Shown: positions 43,762-54,068, counted from the first letter of the stretch. The stretch is DNA of 64,000 nucleotides from Bacteroidota bacterium (GCA_036522515.1 DATDFQ010000056.1:62001-126000), one strand, 5' to 3'. Notes: a model not told the origin generated them from the letters alone. Program-made: numbers and translations.

Positions 43762-44160
43762 TCAAAGTGTCGAAGCCGCATCTGCTGCTGGTTCTGGTTT
43801 CAGGTTCTCGATCAATCGCCGCTGGCCCTGTTTCTCGAAGGAGACCAGAATTGCCTGGCTTCCGTCGGATGTCTTCGTCTTCTGGAGCACCTTGCCGACG
43901 TCATTCCACTCCGTGTGAAATATCGCCTCTCCGACCTTGAAGCTCATCAGCGGGCTGTACGTCGTAGCGGTCGTGGCGTCGAGCGCGGCGTCAGCCGACG
44001 GATCCGATGCGGCCTTCAGTGTGATGAGGGTTGTGTGATGACAGCGTGTACAACGAAACCACGCCCGATTCTCCAGCCCCGCCATCTCTCCACCGAGCTC
44101 CATCTTCGTGGTCTTATTGCAATAGCTGCAGAAACGTTCAGAGTATTTCGTACGAGCCAT
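43762..44160 (-). CDS. Zinc-ribbon protein upstream of rpsU
   Basis: The 132-residue protein begins MARTKYSERFCSYC and has CxxC pairs CSYC and CTRC about 30 residues apart, a zinc ribbon. The C-terminal part 'FKVGEAIFHTEWNDVGKVLQ' to 'ILVSFEKQGQRRLIENL' looks like a small SH3-like or CarD-type beta domain. I do not know its function. A longer frame from 44223 exists, but the ATG at 44160 begins at the zinc ribbon. The 36 bases between it and the chosen rpsU start, without a terminator, suggest co-transcription. Confidence 0.75.
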   Translation of the reverse strand: MARTKYSERFCSYCNKTTKMELGGEMAGLENRAWFRCTRCHHTTLITLKAASDPSADAALDATTATTYSPLMSFKVGEAIFHTEWNDVGKVLQKTKTSDGSQAILVSFEKQGQRRLIENLKPEPAADAASTL

Positions 44161-44306
44161 GCGCGGTTCCCGGAAAATGAATGTACTGTTGATTGCGAGA
44201 GATGCGGGAAGCGTGGTCAGCACAGAAACAACTTAACATCGTCCTCCGAAAGAAATTGAAGAATTCGGCGAGGAAGAACACGCAGGAATAAGCATCCCAT
44301 TACTTC

Positions 44307-44335
44307 AATATATGAAATTTAGCGATTTGAGTCAA
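44307..44335 (-). promoter_or_regulatory. Candidate promoter of the zinc-ribbon/rpsU unit
   Basis: On the minus strand: TTGACT (44335-44330), 17 bases, TATATT (44312-44307). The leader is about 140 bases. The rest of the 44161-44502 gap holds nothing else I can support. Confidence 0.55.
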
Positions 44336-44502
44336 TGAAGAAATCGATGATTCTGCACGCTTTTAAAGAAATTCGCAAAGGGATTGAATTCAGGGGCTTT
44401 CTGCCGGGCCCGAAGTCCAACAACGGCCCGTTCCCCGGTTTTCCAGCCCTATTCGCTCCTTTTCGATTGAACCGGCGGATTGGCCCTGCTTTGAGAGACT
44501 TC

Positions 44503-46926
44503 CTAGTCGTCTGATTCCCGGGGCCGGGTATTTAGAAAAGCGCTGCGAGTGATAGGTGGAATTGCTGTGTGTTCTCCCTTGATCGCCTGCCAGAGCAATT
44601 GATTGAACTCTCGCTCAGGTACGTTATCGGCATGAGCCAGGTCAAAGCGCTCGGATTCTTTCATCAGGCGGTTGAAGACGAGGTTTCGCGTGCTGAGGTC
44701 CACATTGGCCCTTCGCGCCGAATAGGGATGCATGTCTGCGGTGTCTGAAAAGCAGCGCCACATCGAAGCCGCGGAAGCGTCATATTGACTCATCGGAGGC
44801 AATCCCAGGATCAACTCAATCGTCCTCAACATGGAAGTCGTGGAGTACATCGAATGATCGAGAAGATTTCGTTTGACATATCCGCCGGCGACGAATGCAA
44901 TACTCCGGTGCGCGTCCACATGATCGGCGCCGTCCTGGGCGTCATCCTCCAGGACAAACACCACGCTTTCTTTCCATACAGAGCTGTGAGAAAGGTGATC
45001 GACGAATTTCCCGAGGGCCAGGTCGTTATCCGCCACTGCGGCGAACGGGCTATAGGCGCCTTTTTTCATGCCGCTCGTGTGGTCGTTGGGGAAATAGAGG
45101 ATGTTGAGTTGCGGCAGCTCATGAGCGGCGAGGAGCGAGTCAAAGTCTCTCTCCCAGATACTCTCTCGCAATGTATCCAGTATCTTCAGATTCCACCCGG
45201 GATATGGTGCGCAGGTGTGGAGCCGTAAGGGTCGTAAGGGTGGAGGCCCCGTATCGACAAGCTCGCCATAATTTCTGAGTGTGATCCCATGGCGCAGGCA
45301 ATTATCCCAGATGAAACCATCTTTTGGAAAGGCGATTTGCCTGGTACCACCGTAATCGTAATCGCCACCGCGGTCGCCGTACTCGGTAGGCCATGTCTTT
45401 TCGACAAAATCATTGGCATAAGCCGCCATGCTCCAGTTATGTCCGTCCGCGCTCACTTCCGCATCGACGTAGAAATTGTCGAGCAGGACGAACTCGCTTG
45501 CAAGGGCGTGCTCGTTTGGCGTGATCTTCTTCGGGAAGAGGCAGAGGGATGAGTCGCCGTTGCCGCGGGGATCATCGCCCAGCACCTGGTCATACGTCCT
45601 GTTCTCCTTGATCACATAGAACACGTGCCGAAGAGGCGACGGATCGCCCACCGTCATCGGTATAGGGTTGCCCTTGATCCCTCCGGTGAGCATTTCCTTT
45701 TCCTTCACATACGGCGTATTTTCATAGACAGCCCGGGAGTAATCCCCAAGCAGCCCGTCATCCGGTTGCGGGATCACACTCATGGTGCCGCGGAAGAGAC
45801 CGCCGATGTACTCGGGATGAGATGAAGGAGACGGCCCCTTTCCCTTCTTGGTTTTTTCTTTCCGGATCAAGGGATTTGGTCCCAGCGGATTCGGAAGGGA
45901 ATGAAAACCCTTTCCATTCGTCACCCACAGGGCACTTCCGATTACCCGTACGCAGGTCGGATACCAACCGGTGGGAACGAATCCCCTGGATGAACTGCTC
46001 CCGGGCCGGCTCACATCGAAGACGGCAAGGCAATTGTTGTCGGCATTGGCGACATAGAGAGTTTTATCGTCGGCACTCAACGCAACGCTGTTGGTCGTGC
46101 TTCCCTGAAGCGCGTCAGGATAGAGGGCCGCATTCAGCGTTTCGATGGCCTTGTGATGGTCCACATCGATGACGGAAACGCTATTATCGACCGCGTTTGC
46201 GACAAAGAGGAATCGACCGTCTTTGGTCAGACAAAGATCATTTGGATTTCTGCCGACCGCAATATGACCGGTGATCGAATCGGCATGCGTGTCGTATTCA
46301 AGAATCTCCCCGCCGCCCCAACCCGAAATGTACAAGACACCCTGCCGGGGTGAAAGGAGGCAGGTGTACGCTTCAGTCCCAAGCCGCATTCTTTTGATGA
46401 TCCGCTTTCCGGTGAGACTGAGCACATAGAGGGAGCTGTCCTCCTTTGTGACGACATAAAGGCGATGGCGCGCTTCATCGAGTGCGAGCCCGGAAGGTGA
46501 AATCTTCACCGGCCATGGCTTGCCCAGCCTGTAGACCGACTTCTGGCGGAGCTTCCCGCGGGTAACGCCGTACTCGATGATTGTATTGTCGTTTCCGCCC
46601 GACGCATAGAGCCGACTGCCGTCGGCGCTGAACTCCAGGCCGAGCCACGATTTGGCTATCGGCAAGCTGTCCAGCACCCGTTCATTCTTCACATCGATCA
46701 ACTCGATCGATTGGTCGCTCTCGCCGTTATTGGTAACGGCAGCATAGGTTCCCTGCGGGTTCACAGCGATGTTCAGAGGCAGGTCTCCCAACTGAATTGT
46801 ATGCCCTACTGGAGTGAGGTGCCAGCCGTTCGGAAGATCGATTCTCTTGTCGCGGAGCGTCTGACCAACCGAGAGCGATGAAACGAAAATCCCTGCGGAA
46901 ATGAGAATGGGGAGACGAATATTCAT
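44503..46926 (-). CDS. Bifunctional YncE-like beta-propeller / phosphoesterase-domain protein
   Basis: The 807-residue product has a signal peptide ending at SVGQ. A seven-bladed YVTN/YncE propeller follows (about residues 25-370; repeated 'VTNNGESDQSIELIDVKN'-like and 'FVANAVDNSVSVIDVD' blocks), then a phosphoesterase domain of the alkaline-phosphatase-like superfamily (about 430-770; 'HVFYVIKENRTYDQVLGD', 'FYVDAEVSADGHNWS', 'EDDAQDGADHVDAHRS'). The architecture is known from other bacteria. The start at 46926 precedes the signal peptide; the frame is open back to 47034. It is presumed periplasmic or extracellular, with unknown substrate. Confidence 0.86.
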   Translation of the reverse strand: MNIRLPILISAGIFVSSLSVGQTLRDKRIDLPNGWHLTPVGHTIQLGDLPLNIAVNPQGTYAAVTNNGESDQSIELIDVKNERVLDSLPIAKSWLGLEFSADGSRLYASGGNDNTIIEYGVTRGKLRQKSVYRLGKPWPVKISPSGLALDEARHRLYVVTKEDSSLYVLSLTGKRIIKRMRLGTEAYTCLLSPRQGVLYISGWGGGEILEYDTHADSITGHIAVGRNPNDLCLTKDGRFLFVANAVDNSVSVIDVDHHKAIETLNAALYPDALQGSTTNSVALSADDKTLYVANADNNCLAVFDVSRPGSSSSRGFVPTGWYPTCVRVIGSALWVTNGKGFHSLPNPLGPNPLIRKEKTKKGKGPSPSSHPEYIGGLFRGTMSVIPQPDDGLLGDYSRAVYENTPYVKEKEMLTGGIKGNPIPMTVGDPSPLRHVFYVIKENRTYDQVLGDDPRGNGDSSLCLFPKKITPNEHALASEFVLLDNFYVDAEVSADGHNWSMAAYANDFVEKTWPTEYGDRGGDYDYGGTRQIAFPKDGFIWDNCLRHGITLRNYGELVDTGPPPLRPLRLHTCAPYPGWNLKILDTLRESIWERDFDSLLAAHELPQLNILYFPNDHTSGMKKGAYSPFAAVADNDLALGKFVDHLSHSSVWKESVVFVLEDDAQDGADHVDAHRSIAFVAGGYVKRNLLDHSMYSTTSMLRTIELILGLPPMSQYDASAASMWRCFSDTADMHPYSARRANVDLSTRNLVFNRLMKESERFDLAHADNVPEREFNQLLWQAIKGEHTAIPPITRSAFLNTRPRESDD

Positions 46927-47024
46927 GGGAGGCCGTGCAAATGGTTCCTGTTCGAGTGAACGCGGGATCCGGTTCAGAGAGGATCGGTATCCGGGCGATG
47001 CGCTCCGAATCCTGCGCGAACGGA

Positions 47025-47053
47025 AATATACCATCGTCTGACAAGATTCACAA
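47025..47053 (-). promoter_or_regulatory. Candidate promoter of the YncE/phosphoesterase gene
   Basis: On the minus strand: TTGTGA (47053-47048), 17 bases, TATATT (47030-47025). The leader is about 90 bases. Confidence 0.55.
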
Positions 47054-47059
47054 ACCGGC

Positions 47060-47164
47060 GGTGGTGTCTCAATTTGGCCGAACCTCTCTCCACCTTGTCA
47101 TGCTGGCATGCTCCTGGTCAGCATCTTTCAACTCTTTTATAAAGCCGCAGCCTCTAGGCTGCCG
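47060..47164. repeat. 85-bp family C repeat joined to a family A half
   Basis: Bases 47060-47144 are nearly identical to 25572-25656; they run directly into a GCAGCC-tcta-GGCTGC family A piece. The joint shows that the families can be adjacent modules. Confidence 0.8.
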
Positions 47165-47185
47165 AGCGCCGCAACCAGCGTATCC

Positions 47186-47214
47186 TTGTGATCAACTGTA
47201 AAATTTCCTACATT
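47186..47214 (+). promoter_or_regulatory. Candidate tRNA promoter
   Basis: TTGTGA (47186-47191), 17 bases, TACATT (47209-47214), about 95 bases before the tRNA 5' end. Confidence 0.4.
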
Positions 47215-47313
47215 TACGAGGTGATCGCCGGACTTCCGGCAGAAACAATGGTACTTTCTGTGAAGTGATTTTAGGTTCACAGGTACCGCTTTCATCCGAA
47301 CCGATTTCGTCCG

Positions 47314-47387
47314 GGGCCCTTAGCTCAGGTGGTTAGAGCAGCTGACTCATAATCAGCGGGTCGGAGGTTCAAGTCCTCCAGGGCCCA
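47314..47387 (+). tRNA. tRNA with CAU anticodon (Ile2 or elongator Met)
   Basis: The acceptor stem GGGCCCT pairs fully with AGGGCCC. The D arm is AGCTC...GAGC, the anticodon stem GCTGA/TCAGC encloses the loop CTCATAA with anticodon CAT, and the T arm is GGAGG-TTCAAGT-CCTCC. The discriminator is A and CCA is not encoded. The opening 'CCCTTAGCTCAG' and the overall body are close to E. coli ileX, the tRNA-Ile whose C34 is changed to lysidine, but elongator tRNA-Met shares the loop. There is no G-C run typical of initiator tRNA in the anticodon stem. Confidence 0.93.
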
Positions 47388-47478
47388 CTTTAATCGTTCC
47401 CTTCACGACATCCGCTTTTTCGCCCGGATTCTCTGTCCACCTAAGGTTTTTCCCCCCGGTAACCGCGGCATTCCCTTA

Positions 47479-47507
47479 TTGGCACTTCAATAGATCTTTC
47501 GTATCTT
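47479..47507 (+). promoter_or_regulatory. Candidate promoter of the TolB-like/M4 protease pair
   Basis: TTGGCA (47479-47484), 17 bases, TATCTT (47502-47507). The leader is about 58 bases. Confidence 0.5.
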
Positions 47508-47571
47508 CGATCCGAATTCATTCAATCCAGAACCCGGTTCATTCGCCATTCAAGCGGGAGGTCTGAGAGCC

Positions 47572-48600
47572 GTGCATCCCTGCCGACCGATCGGTTATCG
47601 TATCGCCGTTTTACTGACATTTCTCCTCTCTTCGTGCCGGGAGAATCCTCCCACGTCTGCGGGATTTGGTTTTCGGGTCGGTCCCATTCTCTTCGTGAGC
47701 AACAAGAGCGGGACCAATCAACTCTATAGTATGAATGACGACGGTTCCGGCGTACGGCAGGTCACCAGCGATCCCAACTTCCCGATTACGTTCGCCTCAT
47801 GGTCTCCGGACGGAAAGAAAATCGCGTTCACCAGCGATGCCGGCGGCATCCAGAACTACGGTCCTGCAATTTACGTGATGAATGCGGACGGCACCGGGCT
47901 CACAAAATTGACCAGGGCATCTCCGGAGGCTCCAAACTATGGATCAGGCGACCGCCCCTCATGGTCCCCGGATGGAAGGCGAATCGCGTTCCATCGAGTC
48001 ATGATCCCCGAGCTATTGGGCAACACGGATCTCTTCGTCGTCAACTCAGATGGGACTCACGAGGAGAGGCTGACCATGACTCTCGATACCGCCGAAATTG
48101 CCGGATCGTGGAGCCGGGACGGAAAATCTCTCTTTTTTTCGTACTTCGATTACACCCGGACCGACAGCAATGGGACGCTGCTGGAAAATTTCCGGATCGC
48201 GCGTATCGATCTGGAACACCGGTCCGTCGTGGACCTCAGCCCCATCGAGGACGTCGATAGCGGTCCGGTGAACTCCCCGGATGATTCTTTGATTGCTTTT
48301 AGCTCCCTGGTTTCGTTCAGTCCCGGCGCAGGGCTTGCCCGGCAGCTCTATCTCATGTCTGCCGGCGGCTCGGGCAAACGGAAGCTGACCGGAAACGACT
48401 ATAGAAACGAGTACCCGGTTGCATGGTCCGGCGACGGCAGCCGGATACTCTATAACGCGCAAAACGACCAGCTTCTTCCGTATCAGAACCCGCCCCGGGA
48501 TATTCTGATAATCGGATCAGAGGGCGGGGTGACGAGGAAGATCACGCCGTTTGATTTCAAGGAGGCGATCTCGTACGCCACGAGCTGGAGAAAGGAGTGA
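47572..48600 (+). CDS. TolB-like (PD40/WD40) beta-propeller lipoprotein
   Basis: The 342-residue product has a signal peptide with lipobox LLSSC (Cys22). It then carries repeated PD40 motifs such as '[17 protein letters not shown]', '[13 protein letters not shown]' and '[13 protein letters not shown]', a six-bladed TolB-like propeller. GTG at 47572 is preceded by GGGAGG. Such proteins bind other envelope proteins or ligands rather than acting as enzymes. An M4-type protease follows 86 bases later with no promoter of its own in view. Confidence 0.82.
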   Translation: MHPCRPIGYRIAVLLTFLLSSCRENPPTSAGFGFRVGPILFVSNKSGTNQLYSMNDDGSGVRQVTSDPNFPITFASWSPDGKKIAFTSDAGGIQNYGPAIYVMNADGTGLTKLTRASPEAPNYGSGDRPSWSPDGRRIAFHRVMIPELLGNTDLFVVNSDGTHEERLTMTLDTAEIAGSWSRDGKSLFFSYFDYTRTDSNGTLLENFRIARIDLEHRSVVDLSPIEDVDSGPVNSPDDSLIAFSSLVSFSPGAGLARQLYLMSAGGSGKRKLTGNDYRNEYPVAWSGDGSRILYNAQNDQLLPYQNPPRDILIIGSEGGVTRKITPFDFKEAISYATSWRKE

Positions 48601-48686
48601 CCGCATGAATAGCAGATGAGGTCAAGAAGCCGGATACACCCCGCCAACGATTATATCACCATTCATTTGAAAGGGAGGCCTTCAAG

Positions 48687-51600
48687 ATGAACCATTTCTC
48701 CATTCGCTGTGCCCGCATCGCCCTGTTACTACAATTAGTCTTCACACTGAGCCCGTCACAATCTCTCGTTCCGTTCAGGGACAAGCACGGGAATATGAAT
48801 TATGCAGAGCTGGACCGGCGAAGCGGGAGCGCCAAACGCATCCACGGTCTGAACGCGCATATCCGGGACTACGGAAAAAAGCAGAGTGACCTGAACGAAC
48901 AATCGATCCGGGAATTGGCAAACGGGCTTGTCGCCGATTACGGAAGCATTCTCAAGATTTCAGCCGGTGAAATCCATCCCGCGAAGATAGAAACAGATGG
49001 GGCGTGGTGGTTTGCAAAATTTGAACAGGTCCACGAGGGCGTGCCGGTCGAGGGATCGGAGATCGGGTTCAGCATCGATGGGCAGGGCCGGATCGTGACT
49101 CTTGGTACGCACGTCTACCCGAACATCGCGATCAACAGCACGCCACGGACCTCCCAACAAGAGGCGTTGGAGGCTGCGAAGCGGAACTTCACGGGGACAT
49201 CCCCCGCTGCGCTCGAACCTTCGCGCCTGGTCATACTGCCCGACGAGTCAGGCCCTGAAAATGTCTATCAGCTTGCCTGGAAACTCACACTCACCTCGGG
49301 GCTTGAGAGTGTCACCTATTTCGTCAGCGCCGCCAACGGAGAAATCATCGAGACGAAGAGCAACCTCAGCGAAAACAGTGTCTCGGGCACAGTCAAAGGG
49401 TCATACTACCCGGACAAAGCAACCGATACTCCCGTCGTGGTTCCGTTCGCGCTCCCCGGGATCGAGGTATGGAACGTGACAGATCAGCTTGGATCCGGTT
49501 CAGCGGACGCGAACGGCCATTATGTCATCTCCATGAACGCCGCCTACCAGCAGATCTTCGTCCGGTTCATCCTTCAGAACAGTCTCGTCCAGGTGCGAGA
49601 CAACAACGGATGCGAGCATCTCGAGTGCAACGGAGATCTCGTTCAACCGGCGGTCGCTACGGTACCCGGGAGCACCAACGTGAACTACACGTTTACCGGG
49701 GACGGTTCGAACGTCTATTTTCAGGTCCCGGTCGTCCACGATTATTTCAAGAGAACGTTCAATTACGCGGGGATGGACTATCAGATGCGCGTCCATATCG
49801 GCATGGGACCGAACGTGAACGGAATGTCGAACGGCTACGACATCGGTTTCGGCACCCAGCTCGGAAGTCAGTGGGCACGGTCGAGGGATGTCGTCTTCCA
49901 CGAATACTCCCATGACGTGGTTGAGCATCTCTACGGCTCGCAAATCAGAAACCTCGGAGATATTCAGGGTGCGGCACTCGAGGAAGGTCTCGCCGACTAT
50001 TTTGCCTGCACGATCACCGGCGATCCGCTTTATTCCGAGGATGTCGATCCAAACTACCGGAACCTCGTGAATTCGCTCGTATGGGATCCGAACAGGGAGT
50101 TCCATTTGAACGGACAGGTGATCGGGGGTGCGTTATGGAACACCCGCCAGACAACCGGCTCATCTGTGGCGGATCAGCTGACCTTCAAGGCTCTACAGTT
50201 GACTCCCCATGCGAGAAATTTTCAAGACTTCCTCTTCAATATGCTGAAGGTGGACCTGAGCGCGTACAACGGGGCATATCACAGCCAGATAGAGGCCGCA
50301 TTCGTCGCGCATGGGATCGTTCCGCCCGGACCTGCGGGCACACTCATCCAGTCCCAGGTAACGGGCGGATGGAACATGGTCAGCGTGCCGAACCAGAGCT
50401 ACGATTATGTGAACCAGCTTCTGAAATATGATGCTTCGTTCGTCTATCCCGGCGCCGCCTCACCTGCATACGCCTACTCCACCGCGAGCGGATCGTACCA
50501 GGTCCAGAGCATTCTTGCGAACGGAACGGGATACTTCATGAATTTTCCTTCGACCCAAACGGCGACCTATTATGGACCCGCGCAGAACATAGTCACGATC
50601 AACGTCCGGAAGGGCTGGAACCTGATCGGTTCCATTACAACCCCGCTTCCGACCAACCGGGTCCAGTCGCTTGTGAACAACGCGCCGGCGAACATCGTCG
50701 TCTCGAATTACTTCACGCTCTCCGGGGGGTATCAGGTTGTTTCAAGTCTCCTGCCGGGCGGGGGGTACTGGGTGAATGTGAGTCAGGATGGCCAGCTCGT
50801 CCTTGATGCGTCCGCCGCTCCGACAGCGCCTCCTCCGATAACGCAGAATCAACCTCCGCCCGCCCCCGGTGCGCCCGCCGCGCCGGTTCTTACCTCTCCC
50901 ATCAATGGTTCGACGGGTCAGTCCATAAGCCCGACACTCGCCTGGCAGCTCGCCGATGGGGCAGCGTCGTATCATGTGCAGGTGTCTACGGGCTCTGACT
51001 TCGGCTCGCTCGTGTTCGACAATTCATCCGTATCCTCCGCGTCGCAACCCATCGGCCCCCTCACCTACGCCACGACCTATTATTGGAGAGTGAGCGGCTC
51101 CAACAATTCCGGATCAGGAAATTGGTCTGCGATCTGGTGGTTTACGACGCAGCCGCCCCCTCCGCAGCCCTGCAATTGCTGCGCCTCATCGACGGCTTCC
51201 CTCGATCAATTCACGGTCTCGGATGCGCGCGGGAACTCGCAGAGCATGTTCGTCTTGAACGGGGGGCGGAAAATGGCGATGGGCTTCACCGATGTGGGGA
51301 TGCCTCCCGCACCTCAACAGGGAATCTTTCAGGCCAGGTTCCAGTCGGGAAAATTTATCGAGAGCGTGCAGCCAGGAAATGGAGTTGCCAACCTGCCCAT
51401 AGCCATACAATCGGCGGCGTATCCTCTCACGCTGAATTGGAACATTCTCCCCGAAAACAGGACGGCCTACTGGTTCTCTCCGGCAAACAACCGGAACAAA
51501 GTTTCTCTGAGCGGAGCGGGAAGCATGACGCTGAAAAACGACCAAAACGGAGTTCTTGCAATCACAGCCCAGTCGGTTTCTCCATGCCAACCCGCTTCCC

Positions 51601-51914
51601 GGACGGAGGGCGGAATAGCGGCGGGCGAGGGTGAGGGGGAGGACCGTCCCGCGCCATATTCGCTCGTCCAGAATTATCCGAACCCATTCAATCCGGCCAC
51701 GGAGATCAGGTATGACCTCCCCGAAAACGTTCATGTTCTCTTGAATGTGTTCAACGTCCTCGGGCAGGTAATGACGACGCTCGTCGATCAGGACGAGAGC
51801 GCCGGCTCGAAAGTGGTCATCTTCAACGCCGGCAATCTGCCGGGCGGAGTCTATTTCTACCGCCTCCAGGCAGGGAAATTTGTTGACGTGAAAAAATTCG
51901 TCCTGGTGCGCTGA
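48687..51914 (+). CDS. Secreted M4 (thermolysin-like) metalloprotease with type IX sorting domain
   Basis: The 1075-residue product has a signal peptide (to about residue 25) and an FTP/PepSY-type propeptide (about 50-230, ending in '[18 protein letters not shown]'). Its catalytic domain has HEYSH (about 405-409) and the downstream glutamate motif EEGLADYF (about 431). Two copies of a 'GWNMVSVPN'/'GWNLIGSI' module follow (about 565-710), then a Pro-rich linker, an Fn3-like domain (about 735-815), a Cys-containing region, and the C-terminal sorting domain with '[13 protein letters not shown]' and 'PGGVYFYRL'. An AGGGAGG ribosome site precedes the ATG. It is probably an exported peptidase. Confidence 0.85.
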   Translation: MNHFSIRCARIALLLQLVFTLSPSQSLVPFRDKHGNMNYAELDRRSGSAKRIHGLNAHIRDYGKKQSDLNEQSIRELANGLVADYGSILKISAGEIHPAKIETDGAWWFAKFEQVHEGVPVEGSEIGFSIDGQGRIVTLGTHVYPNIAINSTPRTSQQEALEAAKRNFTGTSPAALEPSRLVILPDESGPENVYQLAWKLTLTSGLESVTYFVSAANGEIIETKSNLSENSVSGTVKGSYYPDKATDTPVVVPFALPGIEVWNVTDQLGSGSADANGHYVISMNAAYQQIFVRFILQNSLVQVRDNNGCEHLECNGDLVQPAVATVPGSTNVNYTFTGDGSNVYFQVPVVHDYFKRTFNYAGMDYQMRVHIGMGPNVNGMSNGYDIGFGTQLGSQWARSRDVVFHEYSHDVVEHLYGSQIRNLGDIQGAALEEGLADYFACTITGDPLYSEDVDPNYRNLVNSLVWDPNREFHLNGQVIGGALWNTRQTTGSSVADQLTFKALQLTPHARNFQDFLFNMLKVDLSAYNGAYHSQIEAAFVAHGIVPPGPAGTLIQSQVTGGWNMVSVPNQSYDYVNQLLKYDASFVYPGAASPAYAYSTASGSYQVQSILANGTGYFMNFPSTQTATYYGPAQNIVTINVRKGWNLIGSITTPLPTNRVQSLVNNAPANIVVSNYFTLSGGYQVVSSLLPGGGYWVNVSQDGQLVLDASAAPTAPPPITQNQPPPAPGAPAAPVLTSPINGSTGQSISPTLAWQLADGAASYHVQVSTGSDFGSLVFDNSSVSSASQPIGPLTYATTYYWRVSGSNNSGSGNWSAIWWFTTQPPPPQPCNCCASSTASLDQFTVSDARGNSQSMFVLNGGRKMAMGFTDVGMPPAPQQGIFQARFQSGKFIESVQPGNGVANLPIAIQSAAYPLTLNWNILPENRTAYWFSPANNRNKVSLSGAGSMTLKNDQNGVLAITAQSVSPCQPASRTEGGIAAGEGEGEDRPAPYSLVQNYPNPFNPATEIRYDLPENVHVLLNVFNVLGQVMTTLVDQDESAGSKVVIFNAGNLPGGVYFYRLQAGKFVDVKKFVLVR

Positions 51915-51924
51915 TCCTCATTCT

Positions 51925-52060
51925 TAGGCTGCGGTCTCGTTCCCACGCTCCGCGTGGGAACGGGATATACGGCCGCTCCGCGGCCGAGCGATGGAACGTG
52001 CACAATGACGCGGGGGCAAACCGAAAACAATGCCGTATGAGCGAGGCATGCCTCGCCCGG
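51925..52060. repeat. Repeat block after the M4 protease gene (families A and D)
   Basis: A family A half-site, GTTCCCACGC-tcc-GCGTGGGAAC, GGCCGC-tcc-GCGGCC, and the family D palindrome GCGAGGCATGCCTCGC. The order resembles that at 22339-22425. Confidence 0.75.
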
Positions 52061-52065
52061 AATGA

Positions 52066-52224
52066 TCGAGCGAGTTTGGTTTGAGAGTGTACGCCTCGGT
52101 CTTTAAGACGGTAGAACTGCGCGCCGAGGCGGAGCAGTATATCGGCCTGGGCGAAGAGGATTTTCGGTGGAGACAAACCGACAGGCGGGCGTATAAAATC
52201 GGTCTTTCGTACCTGTTTCAGTGA
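52066..52224 (+). pseudogene. Remnant of an outer-membrane protein C-terminus
   Basis: The plus-strand frame between a TGA at 52063 and a TGA at 52222 reads 52 residues and ends in 'RAYKIGLSYLFQ'. This is an alternating aromatic/hydrophobic strand typical of the last strand of an outer-membrane barrel, and it is preceded by 'VYASVFKTVELRAEAEQY', another strand-like stretch. It has no proper start, and its upstream part has been replaced by repeats, so it looks like the tail of a lost gene. It could still be chance. Confidence 0.45.
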
Positions 52225-52239
52225 CCGGCTATCCCGCTC

Positions 52240-54033
52240 TCACTGCATGAGGATTTCCGGGGCCTTCACCATCGCCAGACCGGCTTTCCCGTCGGTCCGC
52301 TCGCCGATTTGCTGGCGCCACATGGCGTAGTAGAGGCCCTTCTGGTCCAAAAGCTCATGATGCCTGCCCGACTCGACCATCCGTCCGCGCTCCAGAACGA
52401 AGATCTTATCGGAATGAAGCACGGTCGAGAGCCTGTGGGCGATGAGGATGGTGATGAGGTCTTTACTCACCGACACCTCACGGATGGTGGAAGTGATCTC
52501 GTCCTCCGTCAGTGAATCGAGAGAGGAGGTCGCCTCATCGAACACCAGCAGGTCGGGACGGCGCAGCAGCGCGCGCGCGATGGAGAGCCGTTGTTTCTCG
52601 CCACCCGAAACCTTTACGCCCCCTTCACCGATCACTGTGTAGAGCCCCCGGTTGGCTCTTGCCAGCAGGGAGTCACACCTCGCCTGCCGCAGCACCTCCA
52701 TGCAATCCTCATCCGTGGCGTCGGGATTGACAAACAGGAGGTTTTCACGGATGCTCCCCGAAAACAACTGTGTATCTTGTGTGACGAAACCGATTCGTTC
52801 TCTCAGCTTATCGAGGTCCACGTCGGTTGCGAGCTCATTGTTGTAAAGGATTCTGCCCGACCGCGGGACATAGAGTCCGACGAGCAGCTTGACGAGCGTG
52901 CTCTTGCCCGATCCGGAGGGCCCTACGAACGCGATGGTCTCGCCGCGTGCAGCGGTGAACGAGATATCCTGGAGGGCATCCGTTGAGGCGGTTTGATGCC
53001 GGAAGCCCACATGCTCAAACGTCAGCGTTGCGAGCGCGGGGATGGTGACCGGATCGGGAGGCCTGGTTTCTTTTGGAGTATTCAGAATATTTTGGAAATT
53101 CTGGAGGGAGGCCTCGGTCTCACGGTACATGTTGATCACATTCCCCAGTTCCTGCAGCGGTCCGAAGATAAAGAAGGAGTAGATCCAGAGGGAGAAAAAC
53201 TGCCCGAAGGTGATCTCCTGGGAGAAAATCAGATAGAGCATCAGGCCGAGGATGCTCGTCCTGAGAAAGTTGACCGCCGTTCCCTGGATAAAGCTCAGGC
53301 TCCGGAGATAACGGACCTTCTTCAGTTCCAGCTTCAAGATCTGCTGTGTCGTTGCGTTCAGCCGGCCGATCTCCTGTTGGGCAAGCCCCAGACTCTTCAC
53401 GAGCTCGATATTCCGGAGCGATTCGGTCGTTGAACCGGCAAGGGCCGCCGTTTCCCCCACGATCACCTTCTGGATGGTTTTTATCTTCTTTCCGATGGCC
53501 GAACTGAGAAAGGCCAGGAGGGGGATGGTCGAGAAATAGACGGGGGCGATAAGCCAGTGAACGCTGAACGAATAGATCATCACAAAGATGACACCCACCA
53601 GCGTCGTAAAGACGACGTTGATCAGCACGCCGATAAGCCGTTCCACATCTGTCCGGACTTTTTGCAATTTTCCAAGCGTTTCACCGCTCCGTTGGTCCTC
53701 AAAGACCTGGTACGGGAGTTCGAGAGAGTGGCGGAGTCCGTCGGAGTAGAGTTGGGCGCCGAGCTGTTGCGTGATGGTGTTGATGAAATAATCCTGAAAG
53801 TTCTTCGCAACGCGCGACACGAACGCGACTCCCACGGCCGCGGCGAGCAACAGGCCCACCCCGCGGAAGAACCCTCCCTCAGTGTACTCCTTGAATCGCG
53901 TGACGTAGCTGTCGATGATATGCCGGAAGATCAGCGGATCGAGGAGCGAGAAGACCTGGTTGACGGTGGCAAGAAAAAGCGCGAGGACTACAAGTTTCCA
54001 GTAGGGTTTGAGGTAGGTGAGAAGAAGCTTCAT
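52240..54033 (-). CDS. ABC transporter, fused permease and ATPase (MsbA/LmrA-like)
   Basis: The 597-residue half-transporter has six hydrophobic segments in residues 1-310. An ATPase domain follows with Walker A GPSGSGKST, Q-loop 'FVTQDTQLF', signature VSGGEKQRLSIAR and Walker B 'LLVFDEATSSLD', then the switch His in IAHRLST. All key residues are present. It works as a homodimer or with a partner and exports lipids, peptides or drugs; the substrate is unknown. No clear promoter was found; the pilin-like gene's terminator lies just upstream. Confidence 0.93.
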   Translation of the reverse strand: MKLLLTYLKPYWKLVVLALFLATVNQVFSLLDPLIFRHIIDSYVTRFKEYTEGGFFRGVGLLLAAAVGVAFVSRVAKNFQDYFINTITQQLGAQLYSDGLRHSLELPYQVFEDQRSGETLGKLQKVRTDVERLIGVLINVVFTTLVGVIFVMIYSFSVHWLIAPVYFSTIPLLAFLSSAIGKKIKTIQKVIVGETAALAGSTTESLRNIELVKSLGLAQQEIGRLNATTQQILKLELKKVRYLRSLSFIQGTAVNFLRTSILGLMLYLIFSQEITFGQFFSLWIYSFFIFGPLQELGNVINMYRETEASLQNFQNILNTPKETRPPDPVTIPALATLTFEHVGFRHQTASTDALQDISFTAARGETIAFVGPSGSGKSTLVKLLVGLYVPRSGRILYNNELATDVDLDKLRERIGFVTQDTQLFSGSIRENLLFVNPDATDEDCMEVLRQARCDSLLARANRGLYTVIGEGGVKVSGGEKQRLSIARALLRRPDLLVFDEATSSLDSLTEDEITSTIREVSVSKDLITILIAHRLSTVLHSDKIFVLERGRMVESGRHHELLDQKGLYYAMWRQQIGERTDGKAGLAMVKAPEILMQ

Positions 54034-54068
54034 TCAAATAAGATAGGGAATTTGCCCGAAAGAAGAAA

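Noticed and set aside
44334-44513. A 58-codon open frame (MKKSMILHAF...) between the zinc-ribbon and YncE genes
   Set aside because: No ribosome site, no family resemblance, overlaps the minus-strand promoter and the end of the neighbouring gene; probably chance.
47314-47387. Initiator tRNA-fMet as the identity of the CAU tRNA
   Set aside because: The acceptor stem is fully paired (G1-C72) and the anticodon stem lacks the three G-C pairs of initiators; it fits Ile2 or elongator Met.
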